This document shows positions 43,962-52,926 of a DNA stretch of 64,000 bases, piece by piece. Source of the DNA: Meridianimarinicoccus aquatilis. Its GTDB lineage: Bacteria; Pseudomonadota; Alphaproteobacteria; Rhodobacterales; Rhodobacteraceae. Under the pieces are notes generated by a model, which made no database searches, had not been told where the DNA came from, and worked only from the letters and a program-made list of their open reading frames with translations. Numbering within the stretch: position 1 is the first letter of the stretch; each line of letters begins with the position of its first letter. The stretch lies in NCBI RefSeq assembly GCF_004358675.1, contig NZ_SMZO01000014.1, positions 22,258-86,257 of the forward strand, given 5' to 3'. Both the position numbers and the translations under genes were made by a program.

Positions 43962-45614
43962 TTAAGACGCGATAGCGCGCCGAGATTGGGCCACCGGTGT
44001 AGCATCCAGTCGGTCATCCACTGGCACCTCGTCAACCTGTTCCCCAATCTGGCCATAAGATTCGCCCAGAATGTCAGTGCGGGCAAAAGTGATCAGGGTT
44101 GCTCCGCCACTGATCGGTAAAATTTCACAGCGCACGTTTGTGCCATTTAAAAGCGTTATCTGCCCCAACCATCGCCCCCGGTCAGCACTTTGAAGAACCT
44201 TGGACCGAAGCACATCCCAATCGGGGCCAGACTGCGACAGGCTGCGCCAATGATGGCTTGCCTCAATGATTCCGAGGTCCAGGCCGATTCCATGCTCTTG
44301 CCAAAGCTCACCATAGACACGGTTCTTGAGCACAAGCGTGCCTGTCTGCGAGAATACAGCAACCCCAATATCAAGACTGTCGAACACCGCTTTGCTCAAG
44401 TCGATTTCCGACCTGAACGTGCGGGTCATTGAAACCTCGGACGAGATATCTTCGAATAAGTACGCCACAGCCCCATCCGGATGCGGGCGCCCACTTACCC
44501 GATAGGTTTGGCTGTTGGACAGATGCCAAGTTTCCTCAAACGTACCGTCAGCAGCCCCTGCCTCAAGCTGGGCGATCTGCATCCGCCAGCTTTTGTAATC
44601 CTTGGGTTCGGGGATCTTTTGTGCATCGCGCAAGGCATCCAGAAACGCATGCAAGGTCGGACGCGCACTAAGATGTTCCGCAGGAAGGCCGGTCAGGTCC
44701 ACCAAGGCGGGGTTGAACAAGGCAAGGCGTCTCTTTTGATCAAAAATCGCAAGCCCGATACGCAGATGGGCAAAAGTCTTGGTCAGTGTCTGCACAAATT
44801 CTGTCAGAGCATTCTCGGCCCGCACAAGGTTGTCGATGGGTAACGCAAAATAAAGCGTTTCAATCTCACCGGGCAAAGCAATCAGGTCAAACCATAGCTG
44901 GCGACTGGGCTGCTTTTCGACAGCAATAGAGACGCGCTGCGTCGGCTTGTCACCGGCAGCCGCATCACGGGGATGTTCAACATGGGAAAAAACATCCGGT
45001 GGCGGCCATCCGATCAGCGCATCGGCACCGGCTATGGAGCTTGCTAGGCTCATATAGGTTCCGTTGGCCCAAATTATCGTCCCATCATGCCGTTGTTTCC
45101 AAGTCGGAATGGGCGAGCGTTCGGCAATAGAGCGCAGGGTAAAGAGTTCAGCGCGCAAGGCGGCAAGACTATAATGCGCCACGACCCCTGACCTGCTGTC
45201 ACGAAGCGGGTCTGTAACCGAAATGCGAATTTGGCCAGACCGGTTTTCCGCAACAAGGCGCAAACTATCGGGATCATCTGGCACTTCGGCCAATTCAAAG
45301 CGATCACCGGGAAGAAAATTGTCCAATCGCTCTGTAAGACCCTCGAAGCGCTGGCAAAAAGCAATCACAAGACGTGCAAGGTCGTCGGCCTGCGCAGGCT
45401 CAGTAGGCAATTGGCTGCGCGCTGCTGGCGTCGCATCGATCAAGGTGCCGCCACTGAATAAAAAGACGACATCCTCGCCACGCAGATCTCTGTCGGGCGC
45501 TGCTAAACTACCGCCCCCATTGACCGCAGTGCGGCGCGACAGGGCTATCACGGAAACAGCAGTCACAAGACTGCTGATCGCGGCTATTGCAATGGCTTCT
45601 GGAAGAACCAGCAT
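43962..45614 (-). CDS. PAS-domain membrane protein without kinase domain
   Basis: 550 residues. One N-terminal membrane segment (about 6-26, LPEAIAIAAISSLVTAVSVIAL) and about three PAS-like domains (near 165-260, 280-400 and 415-500), including RIGLAIFDQKRRLALFNPALVDLTGL and IGVAVFSQTGTLVLKNRVYGELW in parts. There is no histidine kinase, GGDEF or other output domain, so it must act through protein contacts, somewhat like a DivL stripped of its kinase part. TAAGG five bases before the ATG at 45614 sets the start; a TTG lies five codons earlier. A perfect CtrA box is upstream. Confidence 0.8.
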   Translation of the reverse strand: MLVLPEAIAIAAISSLVTAVSVIALSRRTAVNGGGSLAAPDRDLRGEDVVFLFSGGTLIDATPAARSQLPTEPAQADDLARLVIAFCQRFEGLTERLDNFLPGDRFELAEVPDDPDSLRLVAENRSGQIRISVTDPLRDSRSGVVAHYSLAALRAELFTLRSIAERSPIPTWKQRHDGTIIWANGTYMSLASSIAGADALIGWPPPDVFSHVEHPRDAAAGDKPTQRVSIAVEKQPSRQLWFDLIALPGEIETLYFALPIDNLVRAENALTEFVQTLTKTFAHLRIGLAIFDQKRRLALFNPALVDLTGLPAEHLSARPTLHAFLDALRDAQKIPEPKDYKSWRMQIAQLEAGAADGTFEETWHLSNSQTYRVSGRPHPDGAVAYLFEDISSEVSMTRTFRSEIDLSKAVFDSLDIGVAVFSQTGTLVLKNRVYGELWQEHGIGLDLGIIEASHHWRSLSQSGPDWDVLRSKVLQSADRGRWLGQITLLNGTNVRCEILPISGGATLITFARTDILGESYGQIGEQVDEVPVDDRLDATPVAQSRRAIAS

Positions 45615-45672
45615 ATCAACCTTACCCAAAGTGGCTTCTAGATCAAGGTTCTACACTTATCCTTCATTGTGA

Positions 45673-45687
45673 TTAACACTTCATTAA
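45673..45687. promoter_or_regulatory. CtrA-type box upstream of the PAS protein gene
   Basis: TTAA (45673-45676), seven bases, TTAA (45684-45687), a perfect TTAA-N7-TTAA match about 60-73 bases before the PAS-protein start and behind the regB stop. The only downstream gene it can serve is the PAS gene. Confidence 0.55.
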
Positions 45688-45721
45688 ACCCTGTGAACTC
45701 TGCGTAAACTCCCCGATATTT

Positions 45722-47116
45722 TTAGGTTTCGATCCGCTCATTGAGCCCCAACGCGCCTAATTTCGCATCTCGTGACGTGGCAATTCGGTCGCGCGGCCAG
45801 CGCACCTTTACAACGGCGCCAGACCTCGGTGGCCGTTCTTCCAACGTGAGAAACGGATCAGACCCATTCGAGAATTGCACGCTCGCGCCAGAGCGTTCGA
45901 GCAGGGTTTTGGCAATAAAGAGCCCGAGCCCCATCCCCTCATATTCTGGGCGTTGGGCGGTTTCCTCGGCAGTTTTGCGATGACGCAAAAACGGATCCCC
46001 CAAGCGCCCGATCACCTGCGGCGGATAGCCGGGACCATCATCACTGATCGTGATCAAGATCGCGCTATCGGTCCACGACGCATCGATCCAAACATTCTCC
46101 ACAGCAAAATCGACGGCGTTCTGCACGAAGTTCCTTACACCGTGAATGATTTCAGGCTGGCGCTTGACAAAGGGCTGTTCGGTTTCGCCGTCTACCTCTG
46201 GCGCGACAACATAGTGGATCTTTATCCCACGCAAACTGTGCGGTTCTGCCGCCTCGCGGATCAGCGTGTCCAATGGCGCGTTTTGCATGTGCTTGTCGTC
46301 TTTCCCGGCACGGCCCATGGACCGAAGGATGTCGCGGCACCGGTCTGCCTGATCCCGGATCAAGCATGCATCTTCTTTGTGATCAGGGTCCTCGAGTTCG
46401 CTGGCAAGTTCGGAACTGACCAACTTGATCGTGGCAAGCGGCGTGCCCAACTCGTGTGCTGCCGCAGCGACCACGCCGCCAAGGTCCGTAAGTTTCTGCT
46501 CGCGAACCAGCGCCATCTGTGTCGCCAAAAGCGCATCGGACATGGAATGAATTTCAATGCTGATCCGCCGGGCATACCCCGCGATGAAGCCAAGCCCGAT
46601 GACAATCGCGATCCAGAAACCGATCATGAAATCATGCGGCATCTGCATGATGAACCCTTCGTGCGTCCGTAATGGCACATGAAAGAATGCAACCGCCGTC
46701 AGCAACACAAAAGCCGTCCCCCCCAACAGCATCGTTGATTTAAGTCGCAGGACCGAGGCAGAGATTGTGACGGGGGCCAAAACCAGCAACGCAAACGGGT
46801 TGTTCAGTCCACCTGAAAGGTACAGCAAGAAACACAATTGCGCGATGTCGAACAATAGCATCGACACCACTTCGGCCTCTGTCAGGCGCTTGTTCTCAGG
46901 GAAAGCGTAAATCGCGATCAGGTTCGATACGACAGAGGCAGACACCGCCAAATAGCAAAACGCCAATGGCAAATTCAAAGAGAATACCACCTGCGCGACA
47001 GTTATCGTCACGAGTTGACCGCAAATAGCGATCCATCGCAGCACGATTAGCGTCCGCAACCTGATCCAATGGCTACGAGAGCCTGTCTTGAACATGTCGA
47101 TGTTGGTGTCGGCCAT
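45722..47116 (-). CDS. regB: Redox sensor histidine kinase RegB/PrrB/ActS
   Basis: 464 residues. Six membrane segments in the first 175 residues with the quinone-binding motif GGLNNPF at 102-108. The phospho-accepting His221 lies in AAAAHELGTPLATI. Cys260 (ADRCRDIL) is at the place of the redox-active cysteine of RegB. The ATPase part has N-box VRNFVQNAVDFA and G-boxes SDDGPGYPP and GMGLGLFIAK. RegB phosphorylates RegA under low oxygen and controls photosynthesis, respiration and CO2/N2 fixation genes in relatives. Divergent from senC-regA, the classic arrangement. Confidence 0.97.
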   Translation of the reverse strand: MADTNIDMFKTGSRSHWIRLRTLIVLRWIAICGQLVTITVAQVVFSLNLPLAFCYLAVSASVVSNLIAIYAFPENKRLTEAEVVSMLLFDIAQLCFLLYLSGGLNNPFALLVLAPVTISASVLRLKSTMLLGGTAFVLLTAVAFFHVPLRTHEGFIMQMPHDFMIGFWIAIVIGLGFIAGYARRISIEIHSMSDALLATQMALVREQKLTDLGGVVAAAAHELGTPLATIKLVSSELASELEDPDHKEDACLIRDQADRCRDILRSMGRAGKDDKHMQNAPLDTLIREAAEPHSLRGIKIHYVVAPEVDGETEQPFVKRQPEIIHGVRNFVQNAVDFAVENVWIDASWTDSAILITISDDGPGYPPQVIGRLGDPFLRHRKTAEETAQRPEYEGMGLGLFIAKTLLERSGASVQFSNGSDPFLTLEERPPRSGAVVKVRWPRDRIATSRDAKLGALGLNERIET

Positions 47117-47225
47117 GAATCTGCGGCGCCTTTCGTCACGATCCCGTGGCATTGCTGCCAATTGATTGATAGGCCTGCCCGACCTAGATGCAAACCGCCA
47201 AGTTGCACTTCCTCAAGGAGTCCCC

Positions 47226-47843
47226 ATGTCCCGCTTCCTCGCCATTCTTGCCGCTGTGACTGTTGTTGTGCTTTTAGGGATCGGGCTTGCGATCACGCTG
47301 CGCGGGTCAACGGATGACCGCTTTGCACAATGTAGGGCCAGTCAGGTCGCGGGCGGCGATCTTGGCGGCCCGTTTGAATTGCTGAATGATCAGGGCGAAA
47401 CAGTGACCGATGTCGATGTCATCACAGAACCGACGCTGATCTATTTCGGCTATACCTTCTGCCCGGATGTTTGCCCGCTTGATACTGCGCGCAATGCCGT
47501 TGCCATCGACATTCTGGAAGAAATGGGTGTCTCGGCCACACCGATATTCATATCCATTGATCCCAATCGCGACACCCCTGAAGTGGTCGGGCAATTCGCA
47601 GGCAACCTGCACGAAAAAATGATCGGCTTGACCGGCACCCCAGAACAGGTTCGCGCCGCCAGCCAGACCTACAAGACGTTCTACAGCGTCGCCGGGGATA
47701 TGGATGACCCATATTACCTCGTCGATCATTCGACGATGACCTATCTTGTTCTGCCGGAATACGGGTTTGTCGAGTTCTTCAGACGTGACGCCACACCCGA
47801 CGACATTGCGAATACCGTCGCTTGCTATGCTGGTGCCACTTAA
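47226..47843 (+). CDS. senC: SCO1/SenC/PrrC copper protein
   Basis: 205 residues: an N-terminal membrane anchor (about 5-25) and a periplasmic thioredoxin-like domain with the copper ligands CPDVC and the distant His in LVDHSTMTYL. SCO proteins deliver copper to cytochrome c oxidase CuA and, as PrrC, influence the RegB/PrrB signal. AAGGAG five bases before the ATG at 47226 sets the start. It lies between regB and regA as in Rhodobacter. Confidence 0.95.
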   Translation: MSRFLAILAAVTVVVLLGIGLAITLRGSTDDRFAQCRASQVAGGDLGGPFELLNDQGETVTDVDVITEPTLIYFGYTFCPDVCPLDTARNAVAIDILEEMGVSATPIFISIDPNRDTPEVVGQFAGNLHEKMIGLTGTPEQVRAASQTYKTFYSVAGDMDDPYYLVDHSTMTYLVLPEYGFVEFFRRDATPDDIANTVACYAGAT

Positions 47844-47915
47844 AAAGCACGTGACAAATTGACGTTAACCAGAACAGCCGTTACTTGTTCTCTAACTGGG
47901 ACGAGGAGAATGGCC

Positions 47916-48470
47916 ATGGCAGAACAATCGCTTATGGAAATAGGTGAAGATAATTCACTGCTTCTGGTGGATGATGACGAACCGTTCCTGCGACGTCTGA
48001 CCAAGGCGATGGAAAAACGCGGCTTTGCCCCGGAAATGGCCGGATCAGTGGTCGCCGGAAAGGCGATCGCCACAGCGCGCCCGCCAGCCTATGCAGTGAT
48101 CGATCTCAGGCTTGAGGATGGCAATGGCCTCGACGTTGTCGAAGTTCTTCGCGAAAAGCGTCCGGATGCGCGCGTCGTTGTCCTGACTGGTTATGGTGCA
48201 ATCGCCACGGCGGTGGCCGCCGTCAAAATCGGCGCAACTGACTATCTGTCCAAACCTGCAGATGCCAACGACATCACCGCCGCGCTTCTCGCATCACCTG
48301 ACGAACTTCCGCCACCACCAGACAACCCCATGTCGGCAGACCGGGTACGTTGGGAGCATATTCAGCGCGTCTACGAACTTTGTGATCGCAATGTAAGCGA
48401 AACAGCCCGGCGTCTGAACATGCACCGCCGCACGCTGCAACGTATTTTGGCCAAGCGCAGTCCGCGCTAA
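47916..48470 (+). CDS. regA: Redox response regulator RegA/PrrA/ActR
   Basis: 184 residues, the exact length of RegA in Rhodobacter. The receiver domain has LLLVDDDEPFL and phospho-Asp63 in VIDLRLEDGNGLDV. A short proline linker (PPPPDNP) leads to the Fis-type helix-turn-helix with the highly conserved end ETARRLNMHRRTLQRILAKRSPR in parts. GAGGAG stands six to seven bases before the ATG at 47916, whereas the ATG at 47910 touches it, so 47916 is chosen. Transcribed after senC with 72 bases between. Confidence 0.97.
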   Translation: MAEQSLMEIGEDNSLLLVDDDEPFLRRLTKAMEKRGFAPEMAGSVVAGKAIATARPPAYAVIDLRLEDGNGLDVVEVLREKRPDARVVVLTGYGAIATAVAAVKIGATDYLSKPADANDITAALLASPDELPPPPDNPMSADRVRWEHIQRVYELCDRNVSETARRLNMHRRTLQRILAKRSPR

Positions 48471-48472
48471 GG

Positions 48473-49348
48473 TCAGCGGTTCTGCCGCTTCAGCCATGAG
48501 ACGAAGGTTTTCACCCTGTCGCCCATCTGCGGTGACGGGGTTAAAACGTGATAGGACAGTGCGCCGCTTTCCCCTTCATAAAGCGACACCATCCTGCCCT
48601 CGGCCAAGTCGCGCTCCACAAGACTTTTCAACTGCACGGAAAGCCCATAGCCCGCGCGCACAGCCGCATGGACCAAGGTTGTTGTCGGCATTTCAGTAAC
48701 TTTCATCCGTTCCGTATCAAGCCCGAGGGAACGACCCCACACCAACTGCTCGTTTGAGGCCGCCGTGAAAACCCATTTCTGGTGCACGAGATCCCCAAGG
48801 TCCTCAAGCTTGCACGCGCCTGCCGCGTATTCCGTCCCGGCCACGACGACAAAAGGCGATGCCAGCACGGCCTGAACATGCGTGCCCGGCCATCCGCCCT
48901 GACCAAAGCGGATCGCAACGTCCAGCCCATCACGGCGCAGATCAGTCACCCCCGGGTGCGGAAGAAGGGCCAGTTCAATCTCGGGATAGTCGCGCCAAAA
49001 GGCCCCCAAACGAGGCATAAGCCAGGTTTCTGCAAAGCTCGGTGTCAAACTGACCCGAAGCGGCTGCAACGCCTTGTCTTGTTTCAAGTCTTTTACAGTG
49101 CCCGCTATCGTCGAGAAGCCTTCCCCCAATCCGGCCGCGAGCTGTTGCCCGGCATCGGTCAGGCCCATCCCCTGCCCCTGACGCACAACCAACGTCATTG
49201 CAAAATCAGCTTCAAGCGCGCGCACATGCTGTGCCACGGCGGCATGGGTCACGTTCAACTCACGGGCAGCACCAGAAAACGACGCGTGGCGAGCCGTCGC
49301 TTCGAACGCGCGCAAGGCAGAAAGCGATGGAATATCACGCCAATCCAT
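48473..49348 (-). CDS. LysR-family transcriptional regulator (GcvA-like)
   Basis: 291 residues. The N-terminal winged helix-turn-helix reads IPSLSALRAFEATARHASFSGAARELNVTHAAVAQHVRALE in short blocks, the GcvA-like subclass that starts with LRAFEA. A substrate-binding domain fills the rest (PSFAETWLMPRLGAF, LDVAIRFGQG). AGGTGG six bases before the ATG at 49348 fixes the start. It ends two bases from the regA stop, convergent. Two dyads lie in its promoter region, shared with a small divergent gene. Target unknown. Confidence 0.93.
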   Translation of the reverse strand: MDWRDIPSLSALRAFEATARHASFSGAARELNVTHAAVAQHVRALEADFAMTLVVRQGQGMGLTDAGQQLAAGLGEGFSTIAGTVKDLKQDKALQPLRVSLTPSFAETWLMPRLGAFWRDYPEIELALLPHPGVTDLRRDGLDVAIRFGQGGWPGTHVQAVLASPFVVVAGTEYAAGACKLEDLGDLVHQKWVFTAASNEQLVWGRSLGLDTERMKVTEMPTTTLVHAAVRAGYGLSVQLKSLVERDLAEGRMVSLYEGESGALSYHVLTPSPQMGDRVKTFVSWLKRQNR

Positions 49349-49359
49349 ACAACCCACCT

Positions 49360-49390
49360 GTTAGAAAAATTAACATCCTAAAAATCTTAG
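49360..49390. promoter_or_regulatory. Two AT-rich dyads upstream of the LysR gene
   Basis: GTTA-N7-TAAC (49360-49374) and CTAA-N5-TTAG (49378-49390) lie 18 bases apart, within 45 bases of the LysR start. LysR proteins typically bind paired dyads with T-N11-A cores in such divergent regions, so autoregulation and control of the small divergent gene are likely. Confidence 0.45.
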
Positions 49391-49449
49391 CAACTTCGCG
49401 ATTCTCGGCAAGCCCTTTATGCATTGGGCATCACGTCAACATAAGGAGA

Positions 49450-49614
49450 ATGGAAGTGTTAGGAATTTTCGCAAAAAGCATGCAAACGGCCACCCGCAGC
49501 GCGCCACCCGCCCAACACCGGGATACAAAGCGCGCCGCATTGGAAATGGAAGTGCGCCGCCAGACCTATTTTATCGGCCGTCCAGCCGAACAGCCATCAG
49601 ATCGCCGCAAGTAG
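49450..49614 (+). CDS. Small protein divergent from the LysR gene
   Basis: 54 residues from the ATG at 49450, which is directly behind AAGGAGA; a GTG at 49456 has better spacing and may be the true start. Basic and polar (SMQTATRSAPP, EMEVRRQTYFIGRP), with no membrane segment or known domain. A clear ribosome site and the position next to the LysR promoter dyads argue that it is real and perhaps the regulated gene. Its end overlaps the convergent HD gene by 18 bases. Confidence 0.5.
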   Translation: MEVLGIFAKSMQTATRSAPPAQHRDTKRAALEMEVRRQTYFIGRPAEQPSDRRK

Positions 49615-50193
49615 TTCTTCGTGCCGTTTGGTGAAGGCCGCGCGCGTCGCAACGGGAGCGCGCAAATGAACAGAAAGCCCGTCGATAAGGGCTGAGGGAG
49701 GCGGCCTGAAATACTTGGCTGCCTCTTCTTGTGAAAAGCCAGCGATCCCTGTGGCTTCCATCCAAGCGGAAACCCTGTCGGCGCGCTTAATCTGCCTTTT
49801 GACACTGTCCGGCAAGGTCGCTGGCAAACCAAACCTAGTGTGAATTGCTGCGGTGAGCCGCGCTTCCAATTCCCCATAGCCCAGCCCAACGGCCGCCTTA
49901 ACGGGCGAAATCATGTCACCGATCACGTATTCAGGTGCATCGTGCAACAGCGCCGCCAAACGCCATTTTGCAGGGGAATTAGGAGCGATCCTGCCGAAAA
50001 TCTCTTCGACAAGCAGCGAATGTTCGGCGACCGAATAGGGATGTTCGCCGTAGGTCTGGCCATTCCAGCGCGCCACGAACGCAAGCCCGTGCGCAATATC
50101 CGAGACCTCGATATCAACCGGAGTCGGGTCGAGAAGGTCCAGCCTGCGGCCTGACAGCATACGCTGCCAAGCCCTTGGTGCAGGTTTAGCCAA
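49597..50193 (-). CDS. HD-domain phosphohydrolase (YfbR-like)
   Basis: 198 residues. The metal-binding HD signature is present: His in YSVAEHSLLVEE, then ALLHDAPEYVIGD with the His-Asp pair, and a distal Asp in KRADRVSAWME. This matches YfbR-type dNMP 5'-nucleotidases and related HD hydrolases. The start is a TTG at 50193; the block WQRMLSGRRLDLLDP looks like part of the conserved N-terminus, so the ATG at 50160 is less likely. It follows argG by 18 bases and is probably cotranscribed. Confidence 0.88.
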   Translation of the reverse strand: MAKPAPRAWQRMLSGRRLDLLDPTPVDIEVSDIAHGLAFVARWNGQTYGEHPYSVAEHSLLVEEIFGRIAPNSPAKWRLAALLHDAPEYVIGDMISPVKAAVGLGYGELEARLTAAIHTRFGLPATLPDSVKRQIKRADRVSAWMEATGIAGFSQEEAAKYFRPPPSALIDGLSVHLRAPVATRAAFTKRHEELLAAI

Positions 50194-50211
50194 AGCCCCC
50201 GACCCGCCCGC

Positions 50212-51435
50212 TTAACGAAGGCGGCGGTCGCGCATGGCAAGCAAGCGCAGGCGCAACGCGTTGAGTTTGATGAAACCCGCCGCGTCTTTTTGATCATAGG
50301 CCCCTGCATCGTCTTCGAAGGTCACATGCTCTTCGGAATAGAGGGAATGGTCAGACCAACGCCCCACCGTGCGAACCAAGCCTTTGTAAAGCTTAAGCCT
50401 TACGGTACCAGTGACGTGCTGTTGGCTCAGGTCGATCGCGGCTTGCAACATTTCCCGTTCGGGGCTGTACCAGAAGCCGTTATAGATCAGCTCGGCATAG
50501 CGTGGCATCAGCTCGTCTTTCAGGTGCGCCGCACCGCGGTCGAGCGTGATTTGTTCGATGCCGCGATGTGCTTCGAGAAGCAGGGTTCCGCCGGGCGTTT
50601 CATAGATTCCGCGCGACTTCATACCAACGAAGCGGCCTTCGACCAGATCGAGACGACCGCACCCGTGTTTGCCGCCCAATTCATTGAGCTTGGTCAGGAT
50701 CGTGGCCGGGCTCATGGCGACGCCATCAATCGCGACCGCATCGCCTTTTTCAAACGTAATTTCAATGTATTCCGGCGTATCAGGCGCGTCTTCCGGGGCA
50801 ACGGTCCGCTGGTAAACATAGGCCGGAGCATCCTCGGCCGGGTTTTCCAGAACCTTACCCTCGGACGAGGTGTGCAGCAGGTTGGCATCAACCGAGAATG
50901 GCGCCTCGCCGCGCTTGTCCTTGGCTATTGGAATCTGGTTTTTCTCTGCAAATTCAAGAAGTTTTGTCCGGCTGGACAAATCCCATTCGCGCCATGGTGC
51001 GATCACCCGGATATCGGGGTTCAGGGCGTACGCGCTCAGCTCGAAGCGAACCTGATCGTTGCCCTTGCCGGTGGCGCCGTGGGCAACCGCATCCGCGCCA
51101 GTTTGTTCAGCGATTTCAATAAGACGCTTGGAAATCAGCGGGCGCGCAATAGACGTGCCCAGCAGATACAGCCCTTCATAGACAGCGTTGGCGCGGAACA
51201 TCGGGAACACGAAATCGCGCACGAATTCTTCGCGGACGTCTTCAATGAAGATATTTTCTGAAGCAATTCCAAGAAGTTCCGCCTTTTTCCGAGCTGGCTC
51301 CAGCTCTTCTCCCTGACCAAGATCGGCGGTGAAAGTAACAACTTCGCAGCCGTATTCCGTCTGCAGCCATTTCAGGATGATGGAGGTGTCGAGGCCGCCG
51401 GAATAGGCCAGCACGACTTTCTTGGGATGGGACAT
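50212..51435 (-). CDS. argG: Argininosuccinate synthase
   Basis: 407 residues. It joins citrulline and aspartate with ATP to form argininosuccinate. The P-loop-like pyrophosphatase motif is [40 protein letters not shown] and [11 protein letters not shown] are further signatures. Length and order are normal. The leader of about 200 bases upstream is shared with a divergent thioesterase gene. Confidence 0.98.
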   Translation of the reverse strand: MSHPKKVVLAYSGGLDTSIILKWLQTEYGCEVVTFTADLGQGEELEPARKKAELLGIASENIFIEDVREEFVRDFVFPMFRANAVYEGLYLLGTSIARPLISKRLIEIAEQTGADAVAHGATGKGNDQVRFELSAYALNPDIRVIAPWREWDLSSRTKLLEFAEKNQIPIAKDKRGEAPFSVDANLLHTSSEGKVLENPAEDAPAYVYQRTVAPEDAPDTPEYIEITFEKGDAVAIDGVAMSPATILTKLNELGGKHGCGRLDLVEGRFVGMKSRGIYETPGGTLLLEAHRGIEQITLDRGAAHLKDELMPRYAELIYNGFWYSPEREMLQAAIDLSQQHVTGTVRLKLYKGLVRTVGRWSDHSLYSEEHVTFEDDAGAYDQKDAAGFIKLNALRLRLLAMRDRRLR

Positions 51436-51533
51436 TGGGGCAACTCCTGCGCGGGATATTGGGGCGATTTACCTGTGATCGCGGAGCGGGGCAAGGCGGT
51501 GCAAAAGCGCCCAAGACGCTGTGTCGGAATCGT

Positions 51534-51566
51534 GTAGGAGTTCTGTAGGAGTCCCGTAGGAGGGCG
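51534..51566. repeat. Three phased copies of GTAGGAG upstream of the thioesterase gene
   Basis: GTAGGAG occurs at 51534, 51545 and 51556, exactly 11 bases apart (one helical turn), with related spacers. Each copy contains a Shine-Dalgarno-like core but no start codon follows at the right distance. It could be an operator array or a slippage product; it lies between divergent argG and the thioesterase. Confidence 0.8.
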
Positions 51567-51634
51567 CTGACCATTGCACAGGCGCAGTTGCGGGGGCAGC
51601 TTGGCATCTAATCGCAGTGTATGGAGGGGATGCA

Positions 51635-52060
51635 ATGACACAGCAACGCCGGGTCGCGCTGATGCGCGGGGTGATCCACCCTTGGCATCACGACCATTTC
51701 GGCCACATGAACGTGCGCCACTATGCGCCGTTCTTCGACGACGCCTGTTACCACCTGTGGACGCAGCTTGGGATCAGCTATGAGACGATGCTGGCCGAGC
51801 ACGGGGTGCATTGCGTCACCGCGCAGGCGACGACCGGGTTCGTCAAGGAACTGACGGCGGGCGATCTGATCGTGATCGACGGCGGTGTGACGCGAGTCGG
51901 CACCAAAAGCGCGACCTTCGGGCTGGAGATGCGGCACGCAGAAACCGGCGCGCTGCACGCGACTTACGAGGTGGTCGAAGTGTTTTTCGACCCCAAGACC
52001 CGCAAAGCGGCGGTGATGCCGGATGCGGTGCGGGCGGTGTTGGAGGACAGGACTGTTTAG
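51635..52060 (+). CDS. Hotdog-fold acyl-CoA thioesterase
   Basis: 141 residues of the 4-hydroxybenzoyl-CoA thioesterase/YbgC class. The active-site region is HHDHFGHMNVRHYAPFFDDA, with Asp/His and the helix following it; a second block is FVKELTAGDLIVIDGGVTRVG in parts. It hydrolyses an acyl-CoA whose identity is unknown. GGAGGGG five bases before the ATG at 51635 decides the start over a GTG at 51617. Higher GC than the next gene. Confidence 0.9.
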   Translation: MTQQRRVALMRGVIHPWHHDHFGHMNVRHYAPFFDDACYHLWTQLGISYETMLAEHGVHCVTAQATTGFVKELTAGDLIVIDGGVTRVGTKSATFGLEMRHAETGALHATYEVVEVFFDPKTRKAAVMPDAVRAVLEDRTV

Positions 52061-52137
52061 TTGGGGCCACCAAAGGGGAACCCCGACCAAACCTGAGCAG
52101 CGCGAATTTTCCTTAAACGCGACAGCCGCTCGTTATA

Positions 52138-52671
52138 CTAGCCCCAGTCCGCAAGGTCTTTACTAATGCTTTCGCCATTCAAGACAATTGGCGGAGAACA
52201 ACTGGCACAGTTTGAGAAGCCTTGCTTGTTACAATACGTGCACGGCCCAGCCAAGTGTTCTACCGAATAGGAAAGTCGTGCCGTGCCGTGGCAATGGCGA
52301 CAGATCTTTGTCGAGGTTCCGCCGCAGTTTGAGCAGCGCGGAAAGATGATCTTGGTGAATTTATAGGTATTTGCGGGCAGGTGGGTCATTTCCCACCACG
52401 TTGACCTTGACCCGTTTGTAAAGACTGCAACGCGGTAGCGGCCCGGATCAGGTCCCTCCCGGCGTGTTGCCGTGCTTGATGGCAGTGTCGACGTATAGCC
52501 AAACTTGCGCAGGCTTTCACCCCTCCCCTTGTTTCGGCCCATTTTCCCGTCTTCTGTAGGTACCTTGTCATAGGTCGTGGAATCTGCCCCCCTCCGATAA
52601 ACTGGGTCGGTAATAAGTTTGAACAGATGCGTCCGTGTTGCCGAGGACAAATGCTTGGTCGCCTTGGTCAT
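52138..52671 (-). CDS. Orphan protein with DnaJ-like zinc-finger cysteines
   Basis: 177 residues. The N-terminal 105 residues are basic and polar without a known domain (KGRGESLRKFGYTSTLPSS). The C-terminal third has paired cysteines: CSNCGG, CRHCHGTA, CTYCNKQG and CASC, the CxxC repeat style of the DnaJ central zinc finger, likely binding two Zn. No J-domain is present. GGAG seven bases before the ATG supports expression. It stands alone between the thioesterase and ilvA, reading against both, with codon use less GC-rich than its neighbours, so acquisition by transfer is possible. Confidence 0.65.
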   Translation of the reverse strand: MTKATKHLSSATRTHLFKLITDPVYRRGADSTTYDKVPTEDGKMGRNKGRGESLRKFGYTSTLPSSTATRREGPDPGRYRVAVFTNGSRSTWWEMTHLPANTYKFTKIIFPRCSNCGGTSTKICRHCHGTARLSYSVEHLAGPCTYCNKQGFSNCASCSPPIVLNGESISKDLADWG

Positions 52672-52926
52672 GAGGTCACTCCAGAATGGTATTGTTCTCC
52701 AGCGTGCGACGCTGCTTCACTGCCGGGCAGGTAGTGCGAAAACCGTGTTGGATCGGTGTTGTTAGGAAGCGTCCTTTGCCAGTCAGGCCACCCCTTAGGT
52801 CTTTGTTTGAGACAGACTAAGCGATGGCGGTGTTGCATCTGTGCGCCCGAGCACATTGCAGCCAACAAAACGCATACATCGTCGCGCCCGCTTGCCAAGC
52901 CTTTCCACCTGCCGCACAAGGAGACG

